NCBI GenBank assembly: GCA_030765065.1
Contig: CM060978.1
Location: 55,270,421 to 55,334,420 of the forward strand
Source: Deroplatys truncata
Taxonomy: Eukaryota > Arthropoda > Insecta > Mantodea > Mantidae
Reading direction: 5' to 3'
DNA length: 64,000 bases
A program made the position numbers and the translations under genes. Of the stretch, positions 32,466-43,655 are shown piece by piece (the stretch's first letter is position 1; every line of letters begins with the position of its first letter). The notes beneath the pieces were generated by a model. It was not told where the DNA came from, ran no database searches, and saw only the letters and a program-made list of their open reading frames with translations.

Positions 32466-33981
32466 CACTGGTGTGCAAAACCTAAGGACGAGATGGGTAA
32501 AGTAACATAGCAAATGGATCACTTGGTGGAAGTAGATGAAGGTGTGGGAGCATGTTGCCAGAGGTCTCTCACACGTACACAGAAAGCTGACGTCACATGG
32601 CGTGAGTGTAGCGAGCCTATAGTGCCAAATGCGTCTGGTCCCGCAACACGGGGCAGTTGACGAAACAGGACAAGACGGTATGTGGCAATTAGCGAGCTGT
32701 TACGGTACACTGTAGTGGTGTTCTTTTTTGCAAAATGGCCCATAGACACCATTTGGATGACTTCACACGGGGAAGAATCATCGGGAAGCTGGAAAAAGGG
32801 CGAAGTGTGACAAGTGTTGCTCAGGAGTTTGGAATTGCTCATAGCATGGTTTCATGTACATAGGGAACCTTCCAAACCACACCACTGCGTGGTCGACCAC
32901 GCTCTACTACAGCAGCAGATGATCGCTACATTGTGCAACAGGCAAGAAGGGATCCACGCCAAACAGCGGGTGCAATTGCAACCACATTTAACAGGAAGCT
33001 AGGCATGCAATCTCACGATACACAGTGGCACGGCGACTACACAGAGGTGGTCTCTTTGCCCGACGGCCAGTACGATGTGTTCCATTGACATCCGCACATC
33101 GGCAGCACCGTTTGCGATGCTCCCAAGAGCATCAAAATTGGACCAACGAGGAATGGGATCGCGTGTTCTTCTCGGATGAGAGCAGATTCAGTCTAAGTAA
33201 TGATTCTCGACGTACACTCATCTGGCGAAAGGTGGGAACCTGTAATGAACCCAGGAACTTCCTTGAACATGATCGTTTTGATGGTCCGGGTGTTATGGTT
33301 TGGGGAGGCATAATGTTGCATGGGCGCACCGATCTCCAAATCTTTGAACACGGTACGCTCACTGGTCAATGTTATTGTGATTCTGGACTCCTTCCCCATG
33401 TGCGTCTTTTCAGGGGTGCAGTTGGCCCTGACTTCATTTTTATAGTTGACAATGCGCGACCTCATCGAACAGCGCAGATGAAGGATCTCCTGGAAAGAGA
33501 GGATATTCGGCGAATGGACTGGCCTGCCCATTACCCCGATTTAAATGCCATCGAAAACGTTACGGATTTTTTGGGGAGACGCATTGCAGCACATCCACAT
33601 GCACCAACGATCATCCAACAGTTGTCAACAGCGCTGGTGGAGGAATGGAACGCCCTACCACAAGAACTGCTTGCCAACCTTGTGGCCAGCCTGGGAGCAC
33701 GATGCAGAGCATGCATTGCTGTCCGTGGTGATCATACATCTTTTAAGTCACATGTGTCTGTTTCTGTAAATCTAGAGAGCCATCATATGTCGTATTGACT
33801 TTAGTGTAGCTTATTGTCTATGAATAAAAGTGGGATTTCTGTTCGTCTCATTGCATATTTAGTTTAGTTGCCTACTGTAGCAGTTCTCTCTATGTATGAT
33901 TCAAGTTTCATCGAGCTATGTTGCTTTGCAGTGTCACAGCATGCGAAGATTACTTTCGTCCTTAGGTTTTTCACACCTGTG
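32466..33981 (+). mobile_element. Tc1-like transposon, second family
   Basis: The terminal inverted repeats are CACTGGTGTGCAAAACCTAA and CACAGGTGTGAAAAACCTAA, then GGACGA on both sides (about 26 bp). TA follows the right end; the left flank reads TG. 1516 bp, inserted into R1b. The ends and transposase differ from the family at 4441 and 10148. Confidence 0.9.
32735..33798 (+). pseudogene. Tc1-like DD34E transposase, two lesions in the N-terminus
   Basis: ATG at 32735 opens MAHRHHLDDFTRGRIIG and the helix-turn-helix (GRSVTSVAQEFGIAHSMVS). A TAG stop lies at 32861, after which the same frame continues (GTFQTTPLRGRPRSTTAADD). A frameshift near 33000 moves to the frame that is then open to 33798. 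The DDE core is complete: FFSDESRF, FIFIVDNARPHR and YPDLNAIEN give D, D and E, although the usual NPIEHVWD reads NAIENVTD. Two N-terminal lesions inactivate it. It is the least damaged transposase in the window. Confidence 0.9.
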
Positions 33982-34115
33982 TATATACATTTACCTCCAT
34001 TTACTTGAAGTAACAGGAAAATAATACGTTTTTAAGAATAGTGGGTAGGTATATAAAAGAGATGTACAAATTAACAATGGGGAGAGAAAGTCATTTGAAT
34101 TTAACACAGAGTATA

Positions 34116-35157
34116 AATACTTGATTGAGAAGAATAATAATTCGGCTGAAATGGAAGATATTTAGGATTATTGAAGGAGCTGAAGCACAACTAATTCACA
34201 GAAATCTAAACAATCATATGAGAGAGATTAGACATAGGTATTTTATGAGTGGAGAAGAGCAAAACAAGTATGGTTATAAAAATTGTTTATCTACTTTAGT
34301 TACATAATATCGATTTTACAATACTAATCAAACCGTTGTAAACCTATTCATTACCTAATTAATTTCGTAATGGTACCTCATCACGCAACTAGTTTCGTAA
34401 TGAAGCTTCTATTACGCAACGATTTTTGTAATGTAACTCTTATCACGAAATTGATTGCGTATTGTGAACCATACATAAATAATAAACAAAATAGAACCAA
34501 TTTTATTTATTATAAGTCGGGATTTATTATCTATAACAGAATTAGCTGCGTTTGCATCCCTTTGTGAGAAATCATTTTTCAAAGTTTATTTAATTCACGT
34601 AGTATACTCATGTTCTTCTGTTTTAAACTAAAATCTAGCAAACAAATCGTCTATCGAACCATGCATGGCCCACTACACACACGTATCAACTAGTATCAAT
34701 GTAGTATACTGTTTCAGTGATTCCTAATACTACATCTGAAATAAAAATATAATTTACCAAAGTAAATAAAAAAAATCTGTATTACGTAACTAAAGTAGAT
34801 AAAACGTTGTACGATACACGTATCGTGGTTTACTATTACTTACTTATTACCATTAATACGTAGAAAGTAAAAAACTTTCAAAACCAATCTCTAACCTTTT
34901 GTTTACACTTTGAGTTTGCAGATTTTCTAATGTTTTCATTGATTTAGCCAACGAAAAGTTCATTTAAGACAGAACTCTTAAGTAACCTATATTGATATCT
35001 GGAATGAGCGTTAAATTTATAGTAACTCATTTTGAATATCCATTAATGAAGATTTCGATGTTTACTTTATGTATGCATAGCCTACTAGATATAATAGTGG
35101 GCAAATGTTGGTCTCTGAGACAAAACCTAATCGTTTTCTGTTGTCAATTCAAATATA
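34116..35157. other. Unassigned AT-rich region
   Basis: At 34345-34450 a loose repeat of TTTCGTAATG / CATCACGCAA units occurs. No gene recognised. Confidence 0.35.
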
Positions 35158-35967
35158 GTGCGATCGTTTTATGGTGTGGCCACGGATCGCGCGTATGCGT
35201 GCTCTGTACATAGTCTGTTACACTGGAGTTTTTTCGCTTCGTAACTCCCGCGTTACTTATGAATGATATAACATACACTATAATGAGTACTAACCTTGTT
35301 AACAAGTGGTGTGCAGCTGTGTGAAAACATTTCTGGCATCTTCGAATAAAATTTCCACTCACTTGCATAAGTCCTTCTTGTGTAATGTTAGTAATTTCTG
35401 TTCATAATGTCCTTAAGTTTGTCTATGGTGTGGAGATTGTTCCTATAAATGTTTTTTAGGGTTCCCCACAAATAGATGCACCAATTTCGTCAATGTTTTC
35501 CTCCGTTAGAACATTTCGATTTCGCTTTTTAGGTTTAGCGTTTACGATCCTGTTGTCCTAAACGCATTAACCAGACGTCTAACAGTTTCTGTACCTGGAA
35601 CTGGTATACCAGAAAATTTCTCCTGGAAATGTCTATACACCTGTCCAAATGATTTGGTTTTTACGTAGGTATCGTACATAATAATTCTTTGTTCAAGCAT
35701 GGAATTGTGGGCAGACATTGAAGTGAACTAATATCAAGACAATAAAACTCTTAAGCAAATCACGACAATCACAATACATATGTCTTGAATAAACTTTCAC
35801 CTTTGAGATGCACAACTCTCTTTACAGCAAGAACTCAATTCTAATAAAAAATAACCTCGAACGCGTCATGCACCGCCAGTTGCGCATCGGAAAAGTAATG
35901 AGGTCACTGCAGTAAAGTGTGTTAGCATAGAGCTGGCTTGTGGCCTCACTTTAAAACGCCCTCACGG
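35158..35967 (-). mobile_element. Internally deleted mariner-like element with DUF4817-type N-terminus
   Basis: Candidate ends are GTTTTATGGTGTGGCCAC (left) and GTTTTAAAGTGAGGCCAC (right, reverse complement), 15 of 18 matching, each a few bases inside a TA (35156-35157 and 35968-35969). 810 bp, shorter than an autonomous element. It contains the start and the end of a transposase only. Confidence 0.62.
35222..35720 (-). pseudogene. Transposase relic: N-terminal helix-turn-helix joined to C-terminal tail
   Basis: From the ATG near 35720 the frame reads MSAHNSMLEQRIIMYDTY, then VKTKSFGQVYRHFQEKF, PVPGTETVRRLVNAFRTTGS and a stop. This matches the insect transposon-associated helix-turn-helix usually called DUF4817. 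After LTEENIDEIGAS in another frame, the sequence passes without a DDE core to KLKDIMNRN, ITQEGLMQVSGNF and RRCQKCF, which resembles the extreme C-terminus of such transposases. The catalytic region is deleted. Confidence 0.68.
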
Positions 35968-35969
35968 TA

Positions 35970-37404
35970 CAAAGCAATCTATAGGGCGATATTACAGAAG
36001 GCTTTAGAATGTTGCAGCTTAAGAGGGAATTAGAATGAAATCGATTATAAATGCATACGTTTAATAGTATATTATGCAACGAGACTATAAATAGTCAAGT
36101 TTCATACGACTGTTTATGCTCGACCATGTGTCTAAATTAAAAGTTTCATAAGTATTCGTTTCTGGTTTGAGTGATGTGTTACAATCGTTATTCCTTTATC
36201 TATGGTTACAATACAATGACCTTGTAGCACCTGACTTTTCTGAGAACCAATTTATACCTTTTGATATTCTCCAATCCATGAATTGTGAATAGAATTTCTT
36301 GTACATTTTTCTTGACTTTTGTGACAACAAGTTATTGGTAAGATTGAATGCTTTTGTCGTAATTTCTGGAGGTGAAGTTGAATGTCACTGTTACTAGTGT
36401 CAGATATTTTGATTTTTTTATAAACTCGCGCTAGTACCGTTATCGATCGAAACGAGAATAATCAATACTTGCGTTTTCACAATGTTACGTGGCCACTTCT
36501 GATTGGTCGAATACCAATACTCTAATGAACAGGTGTACTTTAATGAGGCCCATTAAAGTACTGCTACCAGTCGTATAAATACTACATTTTGGCATGGTCG
36601 AGCATAAACAGATTTATGTCAACGTTGCGAAGCAACGATTATGACACCCCTGCTGGAAAGATGCAATTATGCACTATTTTGACCATCATTACAACGTGTT
36701 TAAAATGCATAGAACAACATTAATGTCCAAATATTTTTGGAAATTAATTTTAACGGTACATTTAATCAATTTAACAAATTTATTCAAAATGTTTACTGAT
36801 TCTTTGGAGGAAGCGTTTTTTTTAAGGAAATTAGACTTTCTTTTTTGATTACTGAACACGCTTTAAGAAAAGCGTCATTTCTAAATACAAATAAAACGTA
36901 AAAAGTATGTATTTATTATTTGTGAAGGTCACAAGTAATAAACATGCAAAGACACTGTAAGGTGTAATAAGATATTTTGTTGTTCACTAGAAATTACTAG
37001 GAAGAGTTTCGGTGCGTTTTGATTTATGTTACTTATCCGTTGGTGATATAAATCGTCGTTCTTTTGTTTTTGTTTTGTTACGAGTCTGTAGTGCGTTTAA
37101 TAAATTGTCCGCCTGTGAAAAATGGACTTGAAATTTATTGCACGAAGTTTCAAGCGTATTCTTTCTGAGGTTAAGAGGAAGATGCCGCAGATTTTAGTTA
37201 TTTCCAAAATAGTCCTTCCAAATTCATTGTTCTTTCTCACAAACTAGATGCATTGTGTTTACTATATAGCTTTTATTCCGCGGCTATCAATATTTTCTTT
37301 CGTATTTGAAAAATGCAAAAAAAGTAAATAAATAAAATTAAAAAAGTGCATTGTATCCAAAACACAACTGCGCTATCTATATGTTCCCGCAAGAAGCTCA
37401 TAAC
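35970..37404. other. Unassigned region containing a 19-bp inverted-repeat pair
   Basis: Apart from the inverted repeat at 36110/36593 no structure or coding signal is seen. Confidence 0.35.
36110..36611. repeat. 502-bp unit bounded by perfect 19-bp inverted repeats
   Basis: CTGTTTATGCTCGACCATG (36110-36128) and CATGGTCGAGCATAAACAG (36593-36611) are exact reverse complements. The interior is AT-rich with no open frame. It could be a miniature inverted-repeat element, but no target duplication is evident. Confidence 0.7.
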
Positions 37405-37490
37405 TCTCCCACCTCTGTGGTGTGGAGGTAGCGTGTCTGCCTCATTCAAGAGATCACGAGTTCAAATTTCGGTTAGGGTGAGTTACCAGA
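37405..37490 (+). mobile_element. tRNA-like SINE head fragment
   Basis: CCTCTGTGGTGTGGAGGTAG (box A-like) and CACGAGTTCAAATTTCGG (box B-like) lie about 45 bp apart. It does not clearly belong to S1, S2 or S3. Confidence 0.5.
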
Positions 37491-37496
37491 TAACAT

Positions 37497-38345
37497 TTTT
37501 TTTACTTTCTCTACTACGTATAATAAGTAGGGGAAGTATTGTATTCCACCCAAAAATTCGATACCGAGATTTCACCGGAAATACATGTTTTGAGACCCCC
37601 TGATCCAAAAAAAGCATTTTTGGAAACATGTCCGTGTGTGGTCTGTGAACAGCATAACTCAGAAACGAACAGTCGAATAAACACCAAACTTGGTATTTAG
37701 GTTCAGTATCTTCCAGAGATGCGACACGAAGGTTTTCAAGAAAATCCCCCCACCCCAGATTACCCTTTACATTGAAGATTTTTTGAAAATTTTAATTTTC
37801 TCAAAACTGGCTCTAACGATTTTGATTAAAATATCATATGTTTAAAATATTTTTGTAGCAAATAAAATGTATATCTTGAATTTTCTGGGAATGTCTCCAA
37901 AAGTATTTTTCATTGTGAACGACTTTTGCATAAGAAATAGACAAAATTTTACTACACAAAATTTTACACAATTTATGTCATATGCATGTTTTTTGTTGAG
38001 TGAACCATTTTCGAGTTATTGCTTGTCATTCCCTTAAATTTTTCAATAGTTATTTTCTCAAATGGGAATTCGTTATTCATTTTTTTTTGTCTTGGATATG
38101 CAAAGAGTATTAATCTGTGGCAAAGAGAATGGTGCTGCACCTAGCAACCAGCTATTAGGAGATATGCCTATGCTTAAAGGCATGTATTTCTATATTGCCC
38201 TTGTAAATATATTTTCCCCTTACATCTACAAGAACATTAGCAATAAGATAGAGTCTGCAAATGTTTAACTCGATTAACATGAAGTAGATGGAGAATAAGC
38301 GTTTGTAAAAATAGTTTGTACAAGAGTAGAGAAAGTCATGTGAGT
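37497..38345 (-). mobile_element. R1a repeat, nearly full length
   Basis: The minus-strand 3' end (TTTACTTTCTCTACTACG) is at 37500. The 5' end lacks the last ~15 bp (ends GTCATGTGAGTGTGAA). The CA tract is short. Confidence 0.82.
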
Positions 38346-38384
38346 GTGAATTTTTTTTTCAAGGGATTTCCCTTATCCCGAGAA

Positions 38385-38672
38385 AAAGTCGTCTTCCGTG
38401 GTGTAGTGGTTACCATGCTAGCCTCTAGTTCTCGAGTTCGCGGGTTCAAACCCGGCGGAGGGCGATGGATTTTTGTTTTCGGGCGTAAAAGTTCTTAGCA
38501 TGGCTTTCTTCGGAAGGGAAGTAAAGCCGGTGGTCCCGTGTCTAGATTTACGGCACGTAAAAGCATCTCAAGCGTGATAAAGAGGCCTGTGAGTAAATTT
38601 TCTCGTCTTTCACGCCCAATATAGAATGGGACAGCACTTAAAGAGCGTCCATAAAGAAAACTCATTCTAATT
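38385..38672 (+). mobile_element. SINE S2 with perfect 12-bp target-site duplication
   Basis: TTATCCCGAGAA precedes (38373-38384) and follows (38673-38684) the element. Box A is GTGGTGTAGTGGTTACC and box B GGTTCAAACCC. About 288 bp. This copy defines the S2 ends best. Confidence 0.9.
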
Positions 38673-38891
38673 TTATCCCGAGAAGACAAATATCGGGTAA
38701 CTATCGGACTCATATTCGTTCATTTAATTCATTCACCTTTCGATACGACCTACCCGGTTAAAGGACGTACCTACCAGGTAAAGCAAGCAAGAAATAGTAC
38801 ATCCTAATGTCTAATTGGTCCTTGACGACCGAAGGAAACCCCCCCCCCCCAGAAAACACACGCACAAATCACTTGACGATGCTAGCACCTA

Positions 38892-39519
38892 CGAGGCGTA
38901 TTTTTAAAGTAAAAACATATAGATTTTTTTTTTAAAAAAACAGAACATTATTTTTCAAATACTGTATCGCCATCCATTGCTACACTATTTCTCCACCGCC
39001 GTTATTCAAGCTGTCGTTGTAACGGGAAACCAGTTTTTATATGCCTACGTCCAAAAATGATGCCAACTGTGATGAGAGCAAGTCAGCACTTCTTTTTAAT
39101 AACATCGTCACCTTTGAAATGTTTTCCAACAAGAAATTTCTTCACATGAAACAGCTGAAAATTACTTGGTGCCAAATCCGCACTGTAGGAAGGGTGGCCG
39201 AATTGTTCCCAACCAAATGATGCGATCAGATCTTGAGCTTGTTTGGCTGTGTGGCCGGACATTGTCTCTTATTATTATTTCCCCAATAAACCTCGCACAT
39301 TGGCGATGAATGTTTGCTGGCATAACTTTACAGTCGTGAATCGTTCGATTGCTTTGAACACTTCGAAACGCTCTAACAACAGGAAAATACCAAGTGACGA
39401 TCGGTCACAGCTGCGTCGGGCTTCCTAATGAATGCTGGAAGTGATAGCGCATGCTTAAAATCGCGACTGCGGCGCTACAGCGGCAAAATATTAAAACAGT
39501 ACTTTAAAAACGCGCTTCG
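38892..39519 (-). mobile_element. Internally deleted mariner-like element
   Basis: The inverted ends are CGAGGCGTATTTTTAAAGT (left) and CGAAGCGCGTTTTTAAAGT (right, reverse complement). 628 bp. A transposase relic lies inside. Confidence 0.78.
38950..39400 (-). pseudogene. mariner-like transposase relic
   Basis: On the minus strand an N-terminal scrap (RFEVFKAIERF, near 39370) is followed by DNVRPH, a one-base shift, then AKQAQDLIASFGWEQF, HPSYSADLAPSNFQLF and KKFLVGKHFKGDD. These are the region of the second catalytic Asp (DN.RPH) and third (S.DLAPSD, here ending in Asn). Everything between the N-terminus and DNVRPH, including the first Asp, is deleted. Confidence 0.75.
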
Positions 39520-39960
39520 TGTTACATTCACATGACTTTCGCCACCCACTGTCGTTTATTATTATAGCTCTTCTACAAAATACTCCTACAAAAAAGTGTT
39601 TTTCTGTATGCTTTATTTTAATGGAGATAAAGCAAAAGAATGGTGTTTTGGCGCTTCAAAAGCTATTGAAAAATTCAAACTATTAGCAACAAACATCTCG
39701 GAAATGATTTCTTGTATGTTGACCTTGGGGTTTTCTGTAGGATGTATAAGCCGTGTAATTTTTATATTATTAATTAACTATGCAACCGAAAACAAGACAC
39801 AAAGGTTTAAATGCTTGCCTATTACTCATCCATTTCAATAACTGTTTCACTGCCAAAACATACTTGCAGGCATAAATTTCCACTTTCGAAGACTGTCCCC
39901 AGCCGATATTGCATATTGATTTCTGGGAATATCATAAACGTTTCGTTTGTTATTGGGCTA
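39519..39960 (+). mobile_element. R1b-like fragment, strongly diverged
   Basis: TGTTACATTCACATGACTTT at 39520 is an R1b 5' end, followed by ACTGTCGTTTATTATTATAG and an R1b-like segment to ~39635. After that the similarity is weak. Confidence 0.45.
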
Positions 39961-40227
39961 TCATAGGGCATTTACAAAAATCGTTACCAAGGGTAAAGGG
40001 GGGATTTAACAATAATGATCTTCTAGGTCATTGTACAGTATATAACTATGCATCTAATGAAATAAAATAAATATTTTAATTTAGTTAATAGTTTCAGATC
40101 TTGCGATTTGTATACATTCTAAATTTCACATGTTACCATGGAATCATCCAAAACAATAAACACTAATAAAATACTATTGGATGAAGTTATTACAATGATC
40201 AATGGGAATGGTGCAAAAACTAGGATG

Positions 40228-41153
40228 AAAAATCTGATGTGTTACACTTACATGACTGTCTCTGCTCTTGTACAGACTAGTTTTAAAAACTCTTATTCTC
40301 CATCGAGATTAACATTTGCAGAAACGATCTTTTGACATGCAAGGAAAATTACATTTTACACATAGCGACCAGTTCTAAAAGTATTTGTTTTGTACTTGCA
40401 AGGGCAATATAGAACTACAGTAGCCTTTAAGCATAGACATATCTCTTAATAGCTGGTTGCTATGTACAGCACCATTCTCGTTGTCACAGATTAATACACT
40501 TTGCATATCCAAGACAAAAAAATGAATAACGAATTCCCATTTGAGAAAAAGTTTAAGTATTGGAAAATTTAAGGGAATAACAAACAATATTTCGAAAATG
40601 GTTCACTTAACAAAAAAAATGTATATGACATAAATTGTGTATTTTAACGCGATCTACATTTTTTGTGTAGTAAACGTTTGTATATCTCTTATGGTTTACC
40701 AGTTATGCAAAAGTCGTTCATAATGAAGAATACTTTTGGAGACATTCCCAGAAAATTCGAGATATACATTTCATTTTTCATGAAAATATCGTTAGAGCCA
40801 TTTTTGAGAAAATTAAAAGTTTTGAAAAATGTTCCATGTAAAGAGCAATCTGGAGTGGGGAGATTTTCTTGAAAACCTTCGTGTCCCATCTCTGGAAGAT
40901 ACTGAACCCAAATACCGAGTTTGGTGTTTATCCAACTGTTCGTTTCTGAGTTATGCTGTTCACAGACAGACACACAGACACACACACACACACACACAGA
41001 CATACAGACACACACACGGACATGTTTCCAGAAATGCTTTTTTTGGATTCAGGGGATCTCAAAACATGTACTTCCGGTGAAATCTCGGTATCGAATTTTT
41101 GGGTGGAATACAATACTTCCCCTATTTACTATACGTAGTAGAGAAAGTAAAAA
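40228..41153 (+). mobile_element. R1a repeat, full length
   Basis: Starts AATCTGATGTGTTACACTTA and ends CGTAGTAGAGAAAGTAAAAA. The CA tract is at 40968-41018. It is followed with no gap by an R1b copy. Confidence 0.85.
40968..41018. repeat. CA-rich microsatellite inside R1a
   Basis: CACA runs with interspersed GACA units. Confidence 0.9.
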
Positions 41154-41956
41154 TATGATGTGATACGTTCACATGACCTATACCGTCTGTTTTTATTATT
41201 GAGTGCACAAACTATTCTTACTAAGGTTTATTTTTCTATCTACTACATTTAATCCAAATAAACCTTTACAAAAATAGCTACTTTACACATTTCGTTATAA
41301 ATACAAAGAGAACAGTGACAGTGAAATTTTTAAGAACGGGACGCTGTATACGGGCCTTAAAACTCCATTTTGTTTCCATGGAATCGCGAAAAACAACTGA
41401 AAATCGATGGGACTTTATAAGAATCAATTTCGAACCTTTAATGACGAGTATCTTAGAAACGGCTTATGCCACATAAAAGCTTAATTTAACTAAAATGTGT
41501 GTTTTAAAGAGATCTACAGTTTTGGTATGGTACATTTTCGTCTATCGCTTAACGTTTACAAGTTATACAAGATTATACAGAATTCCTTCTGAATGAAGAG
41601 GACTTCCTAGGCTGTTCACAAAAAATTCAAGATATACACTTTATTTGTCATTTAAATATCTTTTATGTATGGCATTTTAATCAAAATTGTTTGAGCAATT
41701 TTTTAGAAAATAAAAATTTTCGAAAAATGTTCCATGTAAAGGGTAGTTAGGGTTGAGGGTATTTTCTTGAAAATCTTCGTGTCGCATCCTTGGAAGATAC
41801 TAAACTCAAATACATACAGACATGTTTTCAAGAATGCTTTATTTGGGTTCAGGACACCTCAAAACATGTGTTTCTGATGAAGTCTCGATAACGAATTTTT
41901 GGGTGGAATGCAATACTTCTCCTACCTACCTATACGTAGTAGAGTCAGTAAAAATG
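41154..41956 (+). mobile_element. R1b repeat, full length
   Basis: Starts ATGATGTGATACGTTCACAT and ends TACGTAGTAGAGTCAGTAAAA. It lacks the segment with the CA tract. Together with 40228-41153 it is the cleanest a-then-b tandem (1.73 kb). Confidence 0.82.
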
Positions 41957-42234
41957 ATTAACAGAATATAAAACGAGAGAAACCATGTCGAAGAAGAACA
42001 AAAAGGTAAAGTAAGTACAGCTAAGACTGAAAAGGCAATAGAGTTTTGCTAAGAAGCTTACTGCCCAGATTGTCAACTGTTCAGACATGAAAATCCTTGT
42101 TAATCTCCATGACAACTTGACAGCGTCCACTGCACTGCTCAATTGCTTAAGTTCTTTCGTAACTCATTGTGTCTTGTAAGTTTATCGTATCATTCGGTGT
42201 ACTGATATATTAAATGTAAGAAAAGTTACTACAA

Positions 42235-43100
42235 AAATCTGATGTGTTACACTCACATGACTTTCTCTACTCTTGTAGAAACTATTTTTAAAAACGCCTA
42301 TTCTCCATATGCTTCATGTTAATCGAGATATCGAGATGTTAATATTATTGTTAATTTTCTTGTAGATGCAAGGGGAATTGGTAGGCTTTAAGCGATATTC
42401 AAATGTTTTAAGAACTGGTTGCTATGTGGGCCATTTCATTCTCTTTGCATTACCAGGACAAAAAAAATTAATAACGAATTTAAGAAAAAGTATAAGTATT
42501 GGAAAATTTAAGGGAATAACAAGCAATATCTCCAAAATGGTTCACTCAACTAAAAAAATGTATATGACATAAATTGTGTATTTTAACGCGATCTACATTT
42601 TTTGTGTAGTAAAATTTTGTCTATCTCTTATGGTTTACCACTTATGCAAAAGTCGTTCACAATGAAGAATACTTTTGGAGACATTCCCAGAAAATTCGAT
42701 ATATACACTTCATTTGTCATGAAAATATCATTAACATATGATATTTTAATCAAAATCGTTAGAGCTATTTTTGAAAAAATTACAATTTTCGAAAAATGTT
42801 CCATGTAAAGGGTAATCTGAGGTGGGGGATTTTCTTGAAAACCTTCGTGTCGCATCTCTGGAAGATACTAAATCTGAATACCAAGTTTGGTGTTTATCCG
42901 ACTGTTCGTTTCTGAGTTATACTGTTCACAGACACACAGACACACAGTAACACACACACAGACGGACATGTTTCCAAAAATGCTTTTTTTGGATTCAGGG
43001 GGTCTCAAAACATGTATTTCCGGTGAAATCTCGGTATCGAATTTTTGCGTGGAATACAATACTTCCCTTACTTACTATACGTAGTAGAGAAAGTAAAAAG
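42235..43100 (+). mobile_element. R1a repeat, full length
   Basis: Starts AAAATCTGATGTGTTACACT and ends ACGTAGTAGAGAAAGTAAAA. The CA tract is at 42931-42962. Flanked by unrelated sequence on both sides. Confidence 0.87.
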
Positions 43101-43334
43101 TATTAATTTTGGTCATTTATGATAAGCTTTTTTCGCAAATATACGAACAAAATAAAATAGTCTCAAATAGTATTTGAGACAGCTGTGCATTGTTTATAAA
43201 GAAGGTATTGGACTAAATTATTTAATACCCTGCTTTCATTTATGTTCTGTATTCATTCTAAATAGTAATAATAGGTCATGGATTTATGTCGACCATTCGA
43301 ACAATTAATTATTGGTACTATCATTGTTGCACAA

Positions 43335-43650
43335 CAAGGATCCAAAAATTCGATATCTGGGCTTTAACTAGAAATACCGTTTTGAAATGCACAAATGAAA
43401 TAGGTAGCACTTTTAGCAAAAGGTGCTCGCGCATGTGTGTTTCGTCAGCACATAAATCAGAAACGAAAACTCAAATAACAACTAAAATTTGTAATTATGG
43501 AAATCCCTTTGCATGGAAAATGTTTCAGTATTTCCAATTTACTCAAAAAGACTCTAATTACTTTGAGTAAATCCCTCTATGATTAAGGTGCTTAATGGTT
43601 AACAAAATGTATGTATTGAATTCTCTGCGAATAGCTTACCAATTTTGATG
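43335..43650 (-). mobile_element. R1 fragment, strongly diverged
   Basis: CCAAAAATTCGATATCTGGG, CAGAAACGAAAACTC and the following blocks keep R1 minus-strand order with many changes. Confidence 0.5.
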
Positions 43651-43655
43651 AATTT

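Larger units (their letters stand above)
31812..34115 (-). mobile_element. R1b repeat split by a Tc1-like element
   Basis: The minus-strand R1b 3' part runs 31812-32465 and its 5' part 33982-34115 (CATTTACCTCCATTTACTTG, GAGAGAAAGTCATTTGAATT). Between them sits a complete Tc1-like element. The CA tract and about 100 bp around it are missing. Confidence 0.68.
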
